A DNA stretch of 64,000 nt, from assembly GCF_026788005.1 (NCBI RefSeq), contig NZ_JABEPE010000016.1, positions 47,182-111,181 on the forward strand, written 5' to 3'. Made by a program: the position numbers and the translations under genes. Shown here piece after piece: positions 63,839 to 64,000 of this stretch. Below the pieces are notes generated by a model. That model ran no database searches and was not told where the DNA came from. It was given only the letters and a program-made list of their open reading frames with translations. The DNA is from Alteromonas sp. a30 (GTDB taxonomy: Bacteria > Pseudomonadota > Gammaproteobacteria > Enterobacterales > Alteromonadaceae). Numbering within the stretch: position 1 is the first letter of the stretch; every line of letters begins with the position of its first letter.

Positions 63839-64000
63839 CAAGCTAGCTGAATTTTACTCTAAGCTAGCTGCGCCATGCTGAGTGAATACCCTTTTAAAAC
63901 ACGCTTTCGTCATTCATGACAGGTGCCAAATTTCACTCTAAGCTAGCTGCATTTCACTCTAAGCTAGCTGCGCCATGCTGAGTGAATACCCTTTTAAAAC
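63839..64000 (+). repeat. 100-base tandem repeat with AAGCTAGCTG motifs, continuing beyond the window
   Basis: 63851-63900 and 63951-64000 are identical at 49 of 50 positions, a period of 100 bases. AAGCTAGCTG occurs at 63840, 63861, 63940 and 63961 (spacing 21, 79, 21), each holding the palindrome AGCTAGCT. No open frame spans it. The array reaches the window end, so its copy number is unknown. Confidence 0.8.

Overview
This window looks like the chromosome of a marine, Alteromonadales-like gammaproteobacterium. That reading rests on gene content, since no rRNA is present. It has many c-di-GMP and two-component proteins, a mannitol ABC uptake operon in the Pseudomonas mtl style, a Cus-type copper/silver RND pump, a YghU-type glutathione transferase, ACR3 arsenite efflux, and moderate GC content. 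No rRNA or CRISPR array was seen. One tRNA-Thr(UGU) is present.

Layout. 1-7.6 kb: lasso-peptide-type RiPP maturation genes (2OG-Fe(II) oxygenase cut by the window edge, HprK-like kinase, AsnB-like cyclase, PqqD-type recognition protein, B2 transglutaminase-like protease, nucleotidyltransferase, ABC exporter) with no recognisable precursor. 7.9-10.2 kb: an EAL phosphodiesterase and an unusual C26 amidotransferase. 10.4-10.5 kb: a structured non-coding element. 10.6-18.9 kb: a signalling island with a response regulator, a giant CheB-CheR-PAS-GGDEF-EAL protein, a membrane histidine kinase and an Rcp1-like regulator. 18.9-28.4 kb: mannitol use, with mtlEFGKD, mtlR, an outer-membrane porin and fructokinase. 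Mannitol is imported, oxidised to fructose and phosphorylated. An IS3 scar follows. 28.6-31.2 kb: a GNAT/C39 fusion paired with a RimK-type ATP-grasp ligase. 31.4-36 kb: sulfide/sulfane-sulfur detoxification (peroxiredoxin with an internal deletion, NsrR-like Rrf2 regulator, TauE exporter, persulfide dioxygenase, sulfurtransferase-SQR fusion). 36.1-38.1 kb: DUF2239 protein plus MATE pump behind two identical palindromic operators.

38.1-46.3 kb: tRNA-Thr, a CadC-like regulator divergent from a small TPR protein, a HipA-like kinase/DUF3037 pair whose kinase carries a frameshift in an A6 run, a zinc metalloprotease and an exported methyltransferase. 46.5-53.0 kb: a CopL-like protein and CusCBA; CusB carries a C-terminal CusF-like domain that has lost its methionine ligands. 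53.0-55.4 kb: a small accessory island with a tyrosine-recombinase remnant and an LA2681-type HEPN protein. 55.5-58.4 kb: a chemoreceptor and an exported repeat protein in one operon. 58.7-60.1 kb: a decayed arsR and an intact ACR3. 60.2-63.8 kb: an M1 aminopeptidase and YghU. The window ends inside a 100-bp tandem repeat.

The most novel-looking points are the precursor-less lasso-type cluster with an extra oxygenase, the frameshifted HipA-like kinase, the DUF2239 twin operators, the HEPN island, the GNAT-C39/RimK pair and the unexplained inverted repeat near 10.5 kb.
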